Shown here piece by piece: positions 11,228 through 22,745 of a stretch of 64,000 nucleotides of DNA; the first letter of the stretch is position 1, and each line of letters begins with the position of its first letter. Origin of the DNA: Ambrosia x helenae (Eukaryota > Streptophyta > Magnoliopsida > Asterales > Asteraceae). The notes below the pieces were generated by a model. It had not been told where the DNA came from. It did not search any database and was given only the letters and a program-made list of their open reading frames with translations. Location of the stretch: assembly GCA_030844895.1 (NCBI GenBank), contig CM061223.1, positions 11,853,994 through 11,917,993 of the forward strand, read 5' to 3'. Both the position numbers and the translations under genes were made by a program.

Positions 11228-12803
11228 GTCTTCGAATCATTATTAGAAAACTAAAAGCAATTAAAAACAATTGGCAATACTCAATACATCTGCCTAAGAT
11301 ATACTCCGTAATAAGCAACATGATCAACAATGAAAAATATATAATAACCTTGTAAGTAATCAAGGTAAAACCTGCAACAATCACTATATTGAGGATAACA
11401 AACTCAAGGCTTACGCTTGCGTCGTCAGTTGACTCGATTAGCTGAAACCAAAAAACGAATTTGACACTTAATCTGGGTTTTGAGACGAAATCAATGAACT
11501 CAATCGAAATCAAAACCGAGGTAAAATTACCAAAACTATGTTTAGCTCGCAGTCGTTTCCTTCATATCCATACAATACGAATACTGAGGTATTGGTGGAC
11601 TGCAGCAACTTGAACACAACTGAAAAGAAGAAGGCTCGTTTTAAAAAAACTGAGGTATTGAAACAAATTATTTCATAACTTTTTTCTTTCTAAAACGACT
11701 CAATTCAACCTGAGTTTATTTTGTGTAGAACTCATTTTGACTGAACAAATTTGATATTTTATTAAAGCAAAGCATTTTGACCCGAACTCATTTATTCAAA
11801 ATACATTTTGACCCATAGAAAACTACATTGTCTATTTGATATCTGTAACAGATGGGAATGTAGATTACTGCAGCAGTCTTCTGGTAGAGAGTCTCCTCAA
11901 TTCCACTGATGTATTGAAGGGCACCAAGAGTGCAGAAAAGAAGCTCGCAGAGGGTTCGCTTGTTGGACTCGGGACCTGCGCGCGTTTTGCGCTGCAAAAC
12001 CTAGACCTAACCTCAGTAGTGTGAACTCTACTTGGCATATCATCGAGCAAAAAACTGTCAGATTAACATGATACCCTATTAGGCATGAGCATACATACTA
12101 TTTTTACGCCAAAGACATAGAATAAGTGTAGATAAAAATAAATTACATAATACACAAAATACATAAAAAACCTAAACCATCAACCTCTTAATGGTTTCTT
12201 ACAAACCACTAACCCACATCCCTAAATAAAACAATAAAACCCCTAAACTATTTTATGAGGCCTCATTTTTACACATACCTACACTTAGAAGTTAGAATTC
12301 AGAGAGAGAGTGGGGAGCCAGGTGGTGGTCGCTGACCACGCACGACAGATCACGGCGGAGAGACACCATGTACGGCGGTGCAACAGCCTATTACAGCGCG
12401 TGAACCACCCGAACCCAGTAATCGGAGAACCCAGAAGCTTGTGGTGGCGTCGGTTACCTCTTCAAACGTCGATGACGGTTTAGTCGAACTCAAAAGAGAC
12501 GACGATGGGTAAGGTTTATACTCGGTAACTTGGGTTCCGGCTAGGCCTGCAAAGATGTACCAAAAGGGGCTATTTAGGCTTGGGCTCAAGGATATTAGGA
12601 TAGTGATGACTGATGAGATTCATGGTGCTCTTGATGATGGTTATAGGGGTTACTGGTGGGTGTTGTATGATGAATGGTAACAATCAGTATGAAAATGAAA
12701 AGGAAAGGGGGTTTTTGATGATGATGAAGGTGGACGTTGATATGAGGGCATGAGAGAGAGAGAGAGAGGAAAAGAGATGTATTAAGATAGAGATATGTTG
12801 ATA
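11228..12803. other. Unassigned sequence with weak coding-like patches
   Basis: A plus frame at 11836-12024 reads about 62 residues (including VDYCSSLLVESLLNSTDVLK). A more GC-rich patch at 12300-12720 follows a GA repeat. Neither matches a family I know, and splice context is unclear; they may be gene fragments. Confidence 0.35.
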
Positions 12804-12831
12804 CTAGTTTTTATCCCGGGAGCGTCCCGGG
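12804..12831 (-). mobile_element. Helitron-like 3' terminus
   Basis: On the minus strand a hairpin CCCGGGA-loop-TCCCGGG (12815-12831) precedes CTAG (12804-12807) followed by T. AT-rich DNA to the right, including the dispersed repeat at 13345-13460, may belong to this element. Confidence 0.5.
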
Positions 12832-12907
12832 TTAATATATGTAATATGACATAATAAAATATCTGATATGACAACATAATTATTGACTTGCCAATATATG
12901 ATTAATG

Positions 12908-12908
<1 letters not shown>

Positions 12909-12940
<32 letters not shown>

Positions 12941-12951
12941 TATTTATTTTA
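12909..12951. repeat. (ATT)n microsatellite
   Basis: An ATT run of about 11 units. Confidence 0.9.
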
Positions 12952-14098
12952 AACAAATCTCTGCCATAAGTTATCATATTCTAATATAAAAAAACGAATC
13001 TCTGCGCCGGGGTATAAATCTAGTGCCATTACAAAATATTATATAATGTCAAATGAATTCGGAAGTTTGTAATCGATCATTCTTAAAAGAACTAACATGA
13101 AATAAGGAAAAAACGTTATTTATTGAAATATCGAACGCATTAGTCTAAGGGTTATGTGATGCGTTAAAAAATTCATGGGTATATGATCGGGTATATAGTT
13201 CGGGTATTTGGGTATGTGGTTTCGGGTAATTGGGTCGGGTATCACCTAATCCCAGGCTTGACCCAAACCCACAATTTTTTTTAAACTAATCCCAAACCTG
13301 ACACAATACCAGTCGGGTTACAAAAATAATCATTTTTTTCTCCGTTTTTTATATAGCACTATGGTACTCGTTGGAAAGATAATAAAACGCTCGTTAATTT
13401 GGTGTAATTTTTTTCTTTAAAAAATCTCATATATAAAAGATATTAACGTTTAAAAGTTATGGGGGAAACATGAGAGAGAAAATAATAAAGGTTTAATATT
13501 TACATTTAGTAGATTAGGTATTTAATAGATTATGTTAAACCAAATTTAAATCATATTTATTCCTTTTTTTAATTGGTCTAGAGTTGTCACATCATATCGT
13601 ATTATATTTATTCCTTTTTTTTAATTGGTCTAGAGTTGCCACATCACATCCTATGTGGCATCTCTCAAAATACAGATTGCATAGGAGTATGACATGTAGG
13701 ATTAATCTCTTTGCAATATATATAGATGAGAGGCTGATGTGTACAGTAAGAAATCGCCCTCACAAAAACAAAATATTACAATAGTGCCATGATACTGTTC
13801 AAATTTTCTCTCTGGTTAATATATATAGAAGGGTTGGGTTATTCTACAAAGGCTACAAAAAATGAGAAGGGTGAGAAGCTACTAGAAAATGACATGTGTC
13901 CAAAGGATTAACAAGTGGGAGGGGTAATTTTGTCAAAAACATATGCACATGCAAGTCACATGCCATTTCCACATTCATTTTTAAATGCCCGTAACTTTTT
14001 TATACGTCATCCGTTTTTAAAAAAAAAGTATACCATAAAATTGAGCGTCTTTTTATCTTTAATATGAGTACCATATTGCTATACTTTTGAAAAAAAAA
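12952..14098. other. AT-rich repeats, no gene seen
   Basis: Contains a GGGTATTTGGGTATG-type stretch near 13190-13250, the dispersed repeat at 13345-13460, a short tandem duplication around 13550-13650 (CTTTTTTTAATTGGTCTAGA) and an inverted relative of the dispersed repeat at 13980-14090. Confidence 0.5.
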
Positions 14099-14352
14099 TC
14101 AAAACCCGCTTACGTATGACACAATGGAATGTAAAACACAATGAACACCAATTAAATATAGGGTATAAAACACAATCAAGAGTCTAGTAAAACACAATGG
14201 ACGACATACTAAAGACACAATGAATAGAAGACTAAAACACAATGAATACTTTTGAAAAAAAAAGTTGAAAACCAGTTGCATAAGACACAATGGATGACAT
14301 ACGAAAGACACAATGAACAAAAGACTAAAATACAATGAATACTTTTGAAAAA
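14099..14352. repeat. Word-repeat array (ACACAATGAAC type), left part
   Basis: Irregular repetition of ACACAATGRAC with spacers, about 10 copies. It resumes at 16158 on the far side of the Pack-MULE, which inserted into it. Confidence 0.8.
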
Positions 14353-14361
14353 AAAAAGTTA
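14353..14361. repeat. 9-bp target-site duplication (left copy)
   Basis: AAAAAGTTA, repeated at 16149-16157, exactly flanking the Mutator-like element. Confidence 0.9.
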
Positions 14362-14754
14362 GAGTTAATAGCCATTTTCGTCCCTGAGGTTTGGGCCAGT
14401 TTGCCACTCCAGTACAAAAGTTTTTTTTTTGCAATTCCTTCCCTGAGGTTTGGATTTTTTTTGCCAAATTCGTCCTTTTCACTAACCCAGTTAAAAAAGC
14501 TCGTTAATGTCAGGGGTAGTGTTGTCTTTTTACCTCTGAGGGACGAATTTGGCATTTAAATCTCTAATTACAATCTTTTTTTTACCCAAATGTTAATTAT
14601 ATTTCTTCATCTTCCAAACCCACCTCTTAAATCTGTTTCTTGTTCTTAAAGTTTGCATCTTTTTCAACCCCTTTGTTTCTTGGTATTAAAGCTCACATTT
14701 TTATATATTTTTATATTTTTTTTTATAAATCTTGAATTAATTACAGAGATAATA

Positions 14755-15703
14755 ATGGCTACAAGAGGTGCAAGATCAGAGAAGGTGAAGAGGATATTCC
14801 AGCAGTTTGATGTAAACAAAGATAATGGTCTTAACAGAGAAGAAATGGCTGCACTTGTTGTTGCTGTTAACCCTAGGGTTAAGTTTAGTGATGAACAGAT
14901 TAGTGCTATTCTTGATGAGGTTTTCCGTACATATGCTGATTTTATTGATTCTGATATGGGTCTTACTTTAGATGGTTTGTTAAGAACTTATGATGATGGT
15001 GCTGGTGATGTCGACCGTGATTTCGAGGCATTAGGGCTTGAATTAAAACCTTATGATAATAATATTAATCTTGATATTGATAATGTTATTGTTAATGATG
15101 ATAATAATGAGGTGGAAGAAGCTGCACACCAGCGCCTGTGCAGCAGCGTACGGTTAGATGGGCAGCATCGCCGAACCATGGGATTGTGTTTGACGACACG
15201 TGGAAGCTTATGGATGACTTGGAGGTTTTGATCAAGAGGTTGAGGGTGAAGCAGATGAAGGGAAAGGGGAGAATTCGGATGCGTATTCGGATCCGGGGTG
15301 GTCGAGGGAGTTGGGGCCGTCGACGGAGATGAATAAGCAGATTGTTTGGGATGAAAGTAGGGCGGATTACGCGGTTTTTGTTAAGGAGTTAGGGGGTTTG
15401 AGTTCTAGAGCGGATGGGGCGAGGTCGAGAGAAGAAGCGTTTGATGGGCATATGGCGATTGGTCGTGTGTTGTATGATCAACAGTTGTTTAAAGAGTCGT
15501 TGGTATGTTTTAAACGAGCTTGTGAATTGCAGCCTACGGATGTTAGACCGCATTTTCGAGCAGGGAATTGTTATTATGTTGTTGGGAGACATAGTGAGGC
15601 TAAAGATGAGTTTGTTTTAGCTTTGGATGCTGCAGAAGCAGGTGGGAATCAATGGGCTTATCTTCTGCCTCAAATTCATGTGAATCTTGGGATTTCACTT
15701 TAG
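14755..15703 (+). pseudogene. Captured fragment of EF-hand/TPR protein gene (At1g05150/At2g32450-like)
   Basis: Reads from an ATG at 14755: MATRGARSEKVKRIFQQFD, then an EF-hand loop (DVNKDNGLNREE, residues about 19-30) and the conserved block NPRVKFSDEQISAILDEVFR. It matches the N-terminus of the plant calcium-binding tetratricopeptide proteins typified by At1g05150. One frameshift near 15128 moves the frame to SPNHGIVFDDTWKL, and a second near 15270 moves it to SREEAFDGHMAIGRVLY. The first TPR-like helices follow (CFKRACELQPTDVRPHFRAG). It ends at a stop after NLGISL (15703). The family's usual length is about 800 residues, so most TPRs and the C-terminal region are missing. Two frameshifts and truncation mean it is not a functional copy, though transcription is possible because the upstream UTR-like sequence was captured too. 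Family identity is firm; the parental locus is outside the window. Confidence 0.85.
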
Positions 15704-15779
15704 GACTGATGTGTGACCGGCTCCTTCCTCTATCCTGTTGTTTGTTTTGCTCTTTAAACCCTTTAGGACTTTTAGACAA

Positions 15780-15884
15780 CGCCCGACAAGAATGAGGTTG
15801 ATGATACAGATTTCGGAAAATCGACAAGTTCCCCGGGTTTTAGTGTTTCACGTACAAGTTCTAAGATCCTTTTTCAGTCATGAT
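15780..15884 (+). other. Second coding-like piece in the Pack-MULE
   Basis: A 34-codon stretch ends in TGA and contains FGKSTSSPGFSVSRTSSKIL. It looks like a serine-rich C-terminus and follows a pyrimidine-rich, AG-ending sequence like a splice acceptor. It does not resemble the TPR protein's C-terminus as I know it, so it may come from a second host gene. Confidence 0.35.
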
Positions 15885-16157
15885 ACATACATCTTTGTTT
15901 AACTCTATGATTTATAAATGCCAAATTCGTCCCTGAGGTAAGGTTGAATTTTAAATGCCAAATTCGTTCCTGAGAGGTAAAAAGACAACACTACCCTGAC
16001 ATTAACGAGCTTTTTTAACTGGGTTAGTCAAAAGGACGAATTTGGCAAAAAAAATCCAAACCTCAGGGAAGGAATTGCAAAAAAAAAAACTTTTGTACTG
16101 GAGTGGCAAACTGGCCCAAACCTCAGGGACGAAAATGGCTATTAACTCAAAAAGTTA

Positions 16158-16450
16158 AAAACCCAATTGTGTAAAACACAATGGACGACATAATAAAGAC
16201 ACAATGAACAGAAGATTAAAACACAATGAATACTTTTGGAAAAAAAGTTGAAAACCCAGTTGCGTAAGATACAATGGAGATAACGTAAAACACAATGAGT
16301 ACCAATTAAATATGCAATGAACAATAGGGTATAAAACACAATGAACAGTCTAATAAAACACAATGGACGACATATAAAAGACACAATGAACAGAAGACTA
16401 AAACACAATGAATAATAGACTTAAACATAATGAACAACATAATAAAACAC
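16158..16450. repeat. Word-repeat array (ACACAATGAAC type), right part
   Basis: Continuation of the array at 14099, with about 12 copies of the ACACAATG word. It ends near 16450. Confidence 0.8.
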
Positions 16451-16477
16451 GATATACAAAAGAAGTTGTATTATGAT

Positions 16478-17426
16478 TGAGAGCACTCCTCTCGATCTTG
16501 ATGAGAACATATTTTCTATTGGTTTTGTGTTAGAGAACTTCTTATTCTCTATGTTTATGAACCTAAAGCTCATCCCCTTTTATACACAAAAAAACGTGAA
16601 AGATATATATAATTAATATTGCAATTAACAAGATCATAAAATCTTATAAAAAACAATAATAATTATCAATAAAGTGGATTTACTAGTATTGAAGTAATCA
16701 AACTCGTAACTGCCATTTCTCTTATGGCACGAGTTGAAACAGTCAGCCAAGCCGAGACAATCGCTCGAGAACTCGTTACGAGTATGACAGTCTGTGCGCC
16801 ACATAACGCGTTTGGAACCATATGCGCGGACCAGGGCGCTACCTGGTCATACGCACGCTTCAGACCGAAGCGCAATCCATGTAACATCACGTCATCCGCG
16901 AATCGCCACTTGGACACCACCGCGCATGTGCGTGCCCGAGTCTGTCCACGCAGACAACACATCACCCGTGGAAGCCAGATTGCGTGCCTTTGAACAACTC
17001 GCGCGCAGACGCTAAGCCCAACACCCACGTGCCACTCTACGGTTTACATTAGCCTTCCGCCATGTACCGGACTATGCACACAAGGTCACAAATACAAAGG
17101 CGGCTCTCAAGCGGCGTTGCGAAGTGCAAAGTGCGCCATCAAAGCGCCACATTGCGCCCATCGCCCGCACCACGCGCGCGTATGCGAGTTAAGGGTGCTT
17201 CGCACGGGTCCCATTAGCGTTTGGCTCAAGCTAAACAATATTAAGGAGTGCTCCTCCTTCTAAACCACTTCATGTTTTGTCATCCCACCAATGTGGGACA
17301 AAACTTAATCCATTTTCTCATCTTTGGTTGTTCCAACCTACAACTTTCAAGCTTTGATATCTCATTCATCTTAGCTCTATTTTGGACGTGGATTGGTTCA
17401 TTATGACACTCTCACACTATAGTACA
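16478..17426 (-). repeat. LTR-like block with a GC/CpG-rich core
   Basis: Starts TGAGAGCACTCC and ends GACACTCTCACA on the plus strand, so the ends are roughly inverted. On the minus strand it has the TTGTCCCACATTGGTGGG motif common in plant LTR and promoter sequence. The middle (about 16720-17220) is strikingly GC- and CpG-rich against AT-rich surroundings. No target duplication or partner LTR was found. Confidence 0.4.
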
Positions 17427-17687
17427 CAAAACCGGAAATAATTATTTATATAACACATATATAAATACATTTATTTAAGTCCAAAATTAGTGAAAAATCA
17501 TTTTTATTACCCATTTTTCCAACATCAACTTCATACATGTTTGGATATATAAATCTAAGAGGGCGATCACTAGCCCAACAACCCAGCGAAAATGATATGT
17601 TTTTGCCACAAGCCCACAATTAACATCTCCTTTCATTTTCCATGGATGTTGATCGATACTCAATTAGATGCCTTATCAAAATCATAA

Positions 17688-17957
17688 GGGTTATTGGATT
17701 TTATTACTTCCAACTATATGGTATTGGCCGTTGCTACTCCCAACTATCACTTTGACTCATGTCACTCCCAACTTAACACCTTGTTTGTTGTGTCACTCCG
17801 GATCTGACGTGGAACTGATGTGGATCTCACGTGGCAAGTACCTCCGGGGTGACACAACAAACAAAGTGTTAAGTTGGGAGTGGCAGGAGTCAAAGTGATA
17901 GTTATGAGTGACAGCGGTTAATACTATATAGTTGGGAGTAATAAAATCCAATAACCC
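17688..17957. mobile_element. Mutator-type MITE with long inverted repeats
   Basis: A 270-bp foldback with inverted arms of about 115 bp, starting GGGTTATTGGATTTTATTAC. It is flanked by the 9-bp duplication AAATCATAA (17679-17687 and 17958-17966). Confidence 0.92.
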
Positions 17958-17966
17958 AAATCATAA

Positions 17967-19050
17967 TTCATTATACTATATTCACGTGTAAAAGAGTAGA
18001 AATCATTTATAGATTACTGACGTTATACAATTCACAAAATTATAGGTGATCATTTTCTTTATTCCATTAGAGAATCACATGACTCCATACAATTCACAAT
18101 ATTATAACTTACTAGGTAAACATCACATGATGATTGTTAAAAGCTCTACCTTATTATTATTTTTTTATTGCATTATAGCAGAAAAAACCCAACACAATAT
18201 AATCATCACAACAAAAAAAAAATTATACTATACTGATACATGTACATCCAACCAGATATTTTAACACCCAGTATACGACTCGATCATATATATGAGTTAT
18301 ATATACTTTCTTGAATGAGGTGTCTATAAAACTCATATATTCATTTACAAGTCGTATATTAATTCATGTAAAGCGACTCACATAGTTAATGTACAAAATG
18401 ATATACGAGTCTTATATACAGCCTGAATACACGTCAACGTGTCATTACTGAGCTAGAAGAAATTAGATATACAAAAAAATTGCGAATTACAATATCAACT
18501 ACCCGTTAAATGTAATGAGGTTGACGATTCATTAGCAAATCTAACTATACAAAGGCCTTAAATATGCCAAGGTTTTAATTTTACTTTACACAAGGCCAAA
18601 ATTATAAAAGTTGTTATAAAAAAAAATAAAAAAAAATGTGATTTAAGTTAATTTTTTTTCAACGGAAACAAACGACGTGTCAACCACCGTGACATTGGAC
18701 GATGTGGTCAAGGTCGACTACTCGACCGTTGCCAGCCCCTTGGCTCTTTCAGATGCGCGGAAACCCGACCTCCACCAGCCCAAATTCACGACAGTGAAAT
18801 AATCGGTAAAACTTCACCTTCCATCCGAATCGAACCGACGCCACCCCTATTCGATTTTCACCTAAATGCCGCAGAAAATAACATGAAGAATGAGAATTGA
18901 ACTTGGATCACAAAAAACACTAAATATTTCGTCAACCACTCCACCACTACCTAATCGACATTTAACTTCACTCATTAACTTGGGTAGTCTCACCTAAATG
19001 TCAATTATTCATATAACGTGACTCGGTTCCAGTGCTAATATGCGCCCGAA
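17967..19050. other. Upstream region of the MESD-like gene, no gene seen
   Basis: AT-rich with palindromic ATATACGACTC-type words at 18270-18420. A GC-richer patch at 18660-18860 is open in no convincing frame. Confidence 0.45.
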
Positions 19051-19055
19051 GTGCG

Positions 19056-19098
19056 CACGTGAAGAAGAATGTTTACAGTTAGAAACCCATATATAAAC
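19056..19098 (+). promoter_or_regulatory. Promoter of the MESD-like gene
   Basis: A G-box core CACGTG lies at 19056-19061 and a TATA box (CATATATAAAC) at about 19088, some 30-40 bp before the ATG. This tight spacing implies a very short 5' UTR. Confidence 0.5.
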
Positions 19099-19126
19099 TC
19101 CACACATATAACACTGAGCTAAATCA

Positions 19127-21707
19127 ATGGCGAATCAATCGAGATCACCGTCAACACTATCTCCATCAATTCACCTCCGTCTCTTACTCATCCTTCTGAC
19201 TTTAATATTATTCCAAAACGTCGTCGTTTTAGGAGGCAAAAATGGTCGATATCACATCCCTGACGAACTAGATGATGTGGTGGACGATGAGGAGGATGAG
19301 GACTGGAAGGAATGGGGAAAGAAGAAGAAAGCTACGGATGACGTGTTTGATCCTCCGCCGTCGGATTTCTCGGAGATGGATTTGACTCAGATGCAGGATG
19401 AGATGATGAAACGACACTATGGACCGTCGTTTGGGTTTGTTAAGCTCCGGTTAGGCGTGAAACGAACTCCGGTAACTTTATTATTTTTATAATTATTTTT
19501 TTTACAGTTTATTAACTGCATTTTAGTTATACCGTAGAATTGCCGAGATATGAAGTAGTTAGAAAGGAGTGTATTCATGATGTTTGATAGTTGTGTTAAT
19601 CGCGTCGTCTCTTGTTAAATACGATAAGACCTGTTTTACCAGCCCTGCAATAGTTGTTTCATGGATCACCTATCACTAGTTATCAGTGGCGGACTCGGGA
19701 ATTATGTTTTTGGGAGGCGATCAGGTGGTTTAGCCGAACTTTTAAGGGGTGCGATCGGCATTTTTACCTATAAATTACACTAATTTTTTAAGGGTGGCGC
19801 TCGCCCCCTTAGGATGTATGTAGGTCCGTCATTGAGCTTGGTTTTGGATCTTCAAATCTAGAACTAGTGTCTCTCACAAAATTATTGAACAATGGATGTT
19901 GTAAACAAAAAAACAAATGTATAATTGTTGCAAAATTCATAATGCATTCCTTACTTGTGCAGTTGTGCCGTACAAACAACGATATAGTAGAAAATATGGA
20001 TTTTTAGGTTTTGGAATTTTGTCTCCAATAAGTTTGTGGGATCTATTTAATTATGCATCGACTTAGGGAGAAATAAGGGAGAGGGTACAGATTACAAAAA
20101 TTCCGATTTAGTCGACCAATTTTTTTTTCTTTTTAAACCAAAGTAGTCATTAAATTTCAGCTTTTGGCAAAATAATAGCGTCCGCTTTTGGTTGGTGCTA
20201 AGGCTTAGCCTGCACTTTTGGTAGAAGTTGGGGCTAAGTCCGCGCTTTGGAGGCTTAGCCCACGCTTTTTGATGCCGGCTAAGGCTTAGCCTGCGCTCTT
20301 GGTGCCGGCTCAATTCAATGACTATTTTGGTAGAAAAAAAAACTTGGTCAATTTGACTAGTTTGGTGATTTCTGATCAAAACGGTGGCTGTAATTTACTA
20401 GTTGCTAAAACGAATCTGATTGTTTAAGTTGTAATAATCATTTTTAAAAGTCAGAGGCTACTGAAATTATAGTAGTAAACTAGGAAATGTACTATGAGTC
20501 TATGGCTTAACATTTCAATTTCCAAGTCTGATTTTGGAGACCAGTGGCGAAGCTTGACCCAAAACTTCGGGGGGTCGGAAGTCACTAGTTTCGAGGGGTC
20601 GAAACCGTATATACCAAAAAATTTCTATACTAATACTATATAATCGGAACTTCTGAGCGAAAATTCGGGGGGGGGGGGGGGGGGGGGGCCGCCCCTCCCC
20701 GCCCTTGAAAAGATGCGCCCCTGTTGGAGACTGTGATGAGGAACTCCTGAAAGTTGTCATACTAAAACAAGTAGATACTGTAGAGTCGAAGGAAATTAAC
20801 ACGTACGACAAATGACTCATTTTTTGTGTAAAAAACGGTATTCTTGGTGAGGAATTTTACGATATATTACAACCAAGTATGCCATTTTGTGCAACTTAAC
20901 TATAAAAGGGTGTATTTTTTGTAATTTGCAGGACATGATAACAGACATGGCAAAGAAATGGAGCAAACTGGCAAGAACAGGAGCCATAGAGGTCAAATTT
21001 ATGGGTGTTGATGTTAGCACAATCATGTTCACTCTGGAAAAAGGCCAAGACACTCTAGAGGTTTGTTCCGAATAGCTCTTCATAATCCTTGTCATATTAC
21101 TCTTTTGTTTAAAACCAATTCTGAAACACGCTCACGCACACAAAACAATAAATCCTCAGATGAAGACGCTAATTACAGTCGCAATTTTCATAAATATATA
21201 CCGAGTAAATGATTGACCACATGTCTACAATTCATCCGAAATCATTGACTTTACACATTATAATGTTCTCTTTCAACAAGAAGTTCAAATACAGATGATT
21301 GAAAAAACTCAAAAAGTCAACCACTCAATATTTAATGATTGTTGACTTAACATACATGTGCTATGTGATGTGCCCTGGACATGGGATGGCCTTTTCCCTC
21401 CGAGTCACATGAGGAGCACGTGACATTGAAAGGCCATGACAATGTCAATGAGAATGAAATATAAACATATAATACAGATTGTTACTTTAACCATCTTGAT
21501 GGGTTAATTTGCATTTTGATGGTTCAGTTGAAAGAGTTTATACTAAGCCAACCGGAAGCATACGAGGCTAAGATCGGCGATCAGCTTTTCCGAAGACCAG
21601 GAGATCCTTCTTTTGATGATGTGTTTGCAGAACTCCATGCCAAAGATTACAATGACAAAAACAAGAATAATGAAGGTCAGACTCATCTTGATAAAGATGA
21701 ACTATAA
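19127..21707 (+). CDS. MESD: MESD-like ER chaperone ending in KDEL (3 exons)
   Basis: Exons 19127-19471, 20932-21060 and 21528-21707, all with GT-AG introns in phase 0, give 217 residues. Residues 1-36 form a signal peptide (hydrophobic LRLLLILLTLILFQNVVVLG). An acidic stretch (DDEEDEDWKEWGKKKK) follows. The conserved domain at about 70-195 contains PPSDFSEMDLTQMQDEMM, RHYGPSFGFVKLRLGVKRTP and FMGVDVSTIMFTLEKGQDTL. The last four residues are KDEL, the ER-retrieval signal. Animal MESD is an ER chaperone for LDL-receptor-family proteins; plants have homologues annotated by this domain, but their clients are not known to me. All exons are open and in frame, so the gene is presumed functional. 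Intron 1 (1460 bp) is loaded with transposon fragments. The start is the first ATG after the TATA box and is the one that provides the signal peptide. Confidence 0.88.
19686..19836. repeat. Degenerate CAGTGGCGGA-type element in MESD intron 1
   Basis: Starts CAGTGGCGGACTCGGGAA and ends GGTCCGTCATTG, with ends roughly inverted as in hAT-type MITEs. No clean target duplication. A related fragment lies at 20540-20724 (with a G-run at about 20668-20687), and another lies in the GPAT intron near 29220-29262. Confidence 0.4.
20088..20400. repeat. Foldback element in MESD intron 1
   Basis: The arms around 20100-20160 and 20320-20395 are inverted relatives (CCAAARTAGTCATTRAATT). Between them lie repeated GCTAAGGCTTAGCCTGC words. 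Probably a MITE; target duplication not resolved. Confidence 0.45.
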
Positions 21708-22737
21708 TCAAATCCCCTTTAACATCATTGATTCATTGCTAGATATCATTGTAAGCATCTAAAATTACTTTTCAGTTTTTAACTTCTATGAAGCCAAAAA
21801 TTATTACTTAGTGCTAAACTGCTAATTTACACACACACAAAATAGGTACAAAGGTAATATCGACACTATACTAACAGTGGACTTGAGCCAGGGAGTTTTT
21901 CGCCGGTTTTTACTATCATCAATCTCCTTAAAGATGAGAAAACCGAACCTCAGGGTCGAATGAAACCAAACACAAAACTTTATTGAGGTGAAAACAACTT
22001 CAAACACATAACCTTTCTTCATGTGTAGCAAACTGAGCACATTGCATTCTATAAACCATGGTATCGATGCAACCGTTTGTGGGTGACCAATCCATGGGAG
22101 ACATGGATTTCTTGATTTGAAGGCCATGAAGCACAATCTTCCTTGAGTGGATACGCAATGCTTCATATTTGATGATGAACAACTATTCGATACACGAAGC
22201 GAATATTGAATTTAACGCCTTTTAGTAAAAGAAGTAATAATCTGCTTACGATCATAATAATGACTTGACATTACTACTAGATATAACATGAACAGCATTT
22301 GCAAATTGACATGATTTCGAGGTTTCAAGGCTTCTGTTTCTTAAACTTTTCGAATGACCATATGTGATTTATACTTTCTATTTCAAATTTACATGTTAGT
22401 ATAGTAAGACAAATATTAAAAAACCAATATAACAATTAAATAAAGAACTAAATAAGCATCAATAGAAACAATAAAATAAAGCCTTAGACCATGACACATT
22501 CACAAAGTTTTTGATAAATATAAACAAGTTGTCGAGTTTCTAAGTCATGAGAACACAAATATGTCAAGCACTCGAGCTTAAAATGATCAAACCATTTGTT
22601 CTTTTCTTTTACACTTTCAACAATTCACAAATACAGAAATGAGGTTTAGATTTTAGAAATCTTATAGCAAAACTAAAAAAAGTCTTGCATCCTGATTGTT
22701 TAAAACGAACAAAGAAATTCTTCAAGGATTGCTTTTT
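21708..22737. other. Downstream of MESD gene, nothing recognised
   Basis: AT-rich. A minus-strand open stretch at 21822-22166 has no family resemblance I can name and low-complexity edges. Confidence 0.4.
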
Positions 22738-22745
22738 CCCGTGGA

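Larger units (their letters stand above)
14362..16148 (+). mobile_element. Pack-MULE carrying a captured host gene
   Basis: A 1787-bp Mutator-like element without transposase. The TIRs are 14362-14560 and 15950-16148 (199 bp each, nearly identical, both starting GAGTTAATAGCCATTTTCGT inwards), and a 9-bp target duplication flanks them. Between the TIRs lie a 5'-UTR-like stretch and the first part of an EF-hand/TPR protein gene (14755-15703). A further short coding-like piece lies at 15780-15884. An extra copy of the inner TIR motif lies at 15917-15941. Long TIRs plus a 9-bp duplication are diagnostic of MULEs, and a captured genic fragment makes it a Pack-MULE. Confidence 0.93.

Noticed and set aside
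16666..17028. Overlapping open frames on both strands
   Set aside because: Chance frames in the CpG-rich LTR-like block; no motif in any frame.
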